Origin: a virus | Length of the DNA: 33,458 nucleotides | Direction: 5' to 3' (one strand) | IMG/VR virus record: IMGVR_UViG_3300008738_000012 | Span: 1-33,458 of that record | Shown here: piece by piece, positions 31,721 to 33,458 of the stretch | How the letters are laid out: each line of letters opens with the position of its first letter | How positions within the stretch are numbered: position 1 is the first letter of the stretch | The notes under the pieces: model-generated | Database searches by the model: none | What the model was told of the DNA's origin: nothing | What the model saw: only the letters and a program-made list of their open reading frames with translations | Made by a program: the position numbers and the translations under genes

Positions 31721-33187
31721 TTATCCGTACTCCGCTAAATTTTTTGTGCATAGCGCATAATACCCGCTTGGTACCGCATACTCGAAATTCCCATAACCAT
31801 TAGCGTCTGCGTTACCACTTGATATTGAGTCATCTCCTCCGGGGTTACCAAAATTTATATAAAAAGTATTAGCCAAAGAACCATTTACACTAACTGCTAA
31901 AGGGGCATTACTTGGTAAATCTGTTGTAACTGCTGTTGCATTAGAAAAATCAGTATCATCAAAAGCACTTCCAGTATACCAATTACCATTTGCTGAAACA
32001 TATAAATCATTATTATCAATATCTACAGCAAATCCATATTTCGCTGTCACTAAATTTACTGAATTTTGTAATGTTGAACCATTTGAAGCATCTTGTGCAA
32101 AAGTAATATTGTAATTTGCATTTGCTTCTATTAAAACAGCACAAGATTCATTAACAGGAAAATTATATAAATCAGTTCCAGAAGGCCAAATATCTAAATT
32201 TACAACTCCTACTTGTGTATTTTGTGAGCCAGTATTTTCATATTCAAAATACCATTTTCCATTTGAAGGTGCTATTGTGCTAACAGCAGTAAAAGAACTG
32301 CCAGAACTTGTTCTTATACCTTCAACATTGCCCTCTGATAAAGTAGCATTTACAGCACTTAAAGGATTCATCGTAGCAAAATTATTGCTAGGCGTATCTG
32401 TTGTAATATCTGTTGCGGCTAGGTTAGTTACTGCCATATGATGGTCATTACCACTTGTATCTGCACCTATACCACTTGAATTTTGACTTGTGCCTGTTTC
32501 TTGAAACTCTAATTTAAAACCATTATTTCCAAAACTACCTGTATATTTTATAGGAATCCAAACGCCATTATCATTTGTTTCACCAAAATCACTCGCCGCT
32601 TTAGCATCCCCATCTATAAAATATAAATCTGATAAATACCCATCAAAATACTGTGAGCTTGAATCAACAAATTTTCCTACAAAATGGTCTATGTTATTTG
32701 CCCCTACTCTGTCATTATCTGTATTTTGTGCAGGAATATTACTTGAAGAGGCAAAACTTGTTACTCTTTCACCATTAACATATAATTTAATTCTATCTCC
32801 TGCTGTACCATCTGTAAAATCAATAATATATACTACATGATACCAAGCGGAAACATCTCTATACTTCGCATTAGTTTTTAAATTTGTTGCTGTGTTATCG
32901 GCCGCACCAAGAGAATTTGATGAATAAAGTTGTAATTCATCACCATCAGTAAAATTTATTTGAACGTATTCACCTCCACTTGATTCTCCTGCGGAAAAAA
33001 TACATCTATGTGCCCCTAGACCAGAACTTAATTTTGCCCAAAAAGAAACAGTCCATTTTTTTGCATTGCTTGATGAACTTCCTAAACTAGCAATAGTCAT
33101 AGAAGGACTATCGCCATCATTAAAACGAACAGAATTTTCTATCTCATAACCCGCGGCTGAATTTGCTCCACCTACTAAAAAAACCAT
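31721..33187 (-). CDS. LamG-like tail/receptor protein, 488 aa
   Basis: Residues about 15-215 form a concanavalin A/LamG-like domain (KKWTVSFWAKLSSG, then WYHVVYIIDFTDG, then IKLYVNGERV and YFDGYLSDLYFIDGDA). After a linker, residues about 310-485 resemble a SPRY-like beta sandwich (SSGSSFTAVSTI, NGKWYFEYEN, VGVVNLD, YGFAVDIDNNDLYVSANG). Both folds bind sugars or proteins, so this is a good candidate for host surface recognition. It starts three bases after the stop of the partial gene at the edge. Confidence 0.7.
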   Translation of the reverse strand: MVFLVGGANSAAGYEIENSVRFNDGDSPSMTIASLGSSSSNAKKWTVSFWAKLSSGLGAHRCIFSAGESSGGEYVQINFTDGDELQLYSSNSLGAADNTATNLKTNAKYRDVSAWYHVVYIIDFTDGTAGDRIKLYVNGERVTSFASSSNIPAQNTDNDRVGANNIDHFVGKFVDSSSQYFDGYLSDLYFIDGDAKAASDFGETNDNGVWIPIKYTGSFGNNGFKLEFQETGTSQNSSGIGADTSGNDHHMAVTNLAATDITTDTPSNNFATMNPLSAVNATLSEGNVEGIRTSSGSSFTAVSTIAPSNGKWYFEYENTGSQNTQVGVVNLDIWPSGTDLYNFPVNESCAVLIEANANYNITFAQDASNGSTLQNSVNLVTAKYGFAVDIDNNDLYVSANGNWYTGSAFDDTDFSNATAVTTDLPSNAPLAVSVNGSLANTFYINFGNPGGDDSISSGNADANGYGNFEYAVPSGYYALCTKNLAEYG

Positions 33188-33190
33188 GTA

Positions 33191-33458
33191 TTACTCCTTA
33201 ACTGGAAATTCGCCTAATGGTCTTGTTATGCTCCCATCACCTTGTTCTGTATAAGTAAACAAAGCGGCTAACGCATCAACATCACTAGCATTATCTATTT
33301 GAGTTTGCATAGAGTTACATTTAGTTCTCACACTTGCTCTCCAAGTCTTCCAACCACTATCCATTGTTCCCCCAGTTTCAGTCGCCTTTACTACTCGCCA
33401 ATCAGAAGGTGCAAGTATTCCTGCACATTGTCTATCTATTAATTCTTTTTTTATATAT
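33191..33458 (-). CDS. Partial late gene, cut by window edge
   Basis: The frame is open to the right edge and ends at 33191; 88 codons are visible. It contains APSDWRVVKATETGG, then GWKTWRASVRTKCN, and ends RPLGEFPVKE. The Trp-rich, charged pattern is like small tail-fibre accessory proteins of podoviruses, but the family was not recognised. The start lies outside the window. Confidence 0.6.
   Translation of the reverse strand, partial: YIKKELIDRQCAGILAPSDWRVVKATETGGTMDSGWKTWRASVRTKCNSMQTQIDNASDVDALAALFTYTEQGDGSITRPLGEFPVKE

Overview
The window is a low-GC, densely packed tailed-phage genome fragment with no bacterial housekeeping genes. It most resembles the marine podoviruses related to HMO-2011 (SAR116 and SAR11 phages). 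The main reason is the family A DNA polymerase, which carries a DnaJ-type CxxCxGxG zinc-finger insert ahead of the polymerase motifs. That insert sits beside a short Toprim primase, a DnaB-type helicase, a T7-type endonuclease I and a Cas4/AddB-like nuclease. The AT-rich codon use fits a streamlined marine alphaproteobacterial host, but the host is inference. No RNA polymerase, integrase, terminase, portal, major capsid gene, tRNA or CRISPR array was seen, so the fragment is probably incomplete; the right edge cuts a gene.

Layout. (1) Positions 1-461 hold no gene but contain a striking array of YTAG tetranucleotides spaced at about one DNA helical turn, bounded by a leftward terminator at 462-487. 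(2) Positions 518-6515 (minus strand) are a leftward block of small accessory genes: a DUF932 protein, a Gp88-like Cys-rich protein, zinc-ribbon proteins, and several tiny single-membrane-span peptides (18, 24, 24 and 45 residues). (3) Positions 6541-7145 are a GC-richer non-coding island full of hairpins, with a perfect H-type pseudoknot possibility and a T-rich tract; it lies between the divergent blocks. (4) Positions 7210-17071 (plus strand) are the replication and nucleotide-metabolism operon: primase, two small proteins, a lipoprotein, helicase, a split 3'-5' exonuclease and polymerase, a 2OG-Fe(II) oxygenase-like protein, a second structured non-coding segment behind a good sigma70-type promoter (12439-12692), a candidate ssDNA-binding protein, several nucleases and a DUF6378 protein. 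(5) Positions 17068-33458 (minus strand) are the late virion and lysis-like block. Read in its own direction it gives a partial gene, two receptor/tail-type proteins, a protein with exact 22-residue repeats, two small structural candidates, two giant internal-virion-type proteins (785 and 1379 aa), a holin-like membrane cluster, and two secreted proteins, one with a hyperacidic tract of about 260 residues.

The genes are tightly coupled, with ATGA or TAATG overlaps in most places. The replication operon and the late block converge at 17068-17071 with overlapping stop codons and no space for a terminator. The features most worth a second look are the two structured non-coding segments, the phased YTAG array, the split polymerase and the family of tiny membrane peptides.
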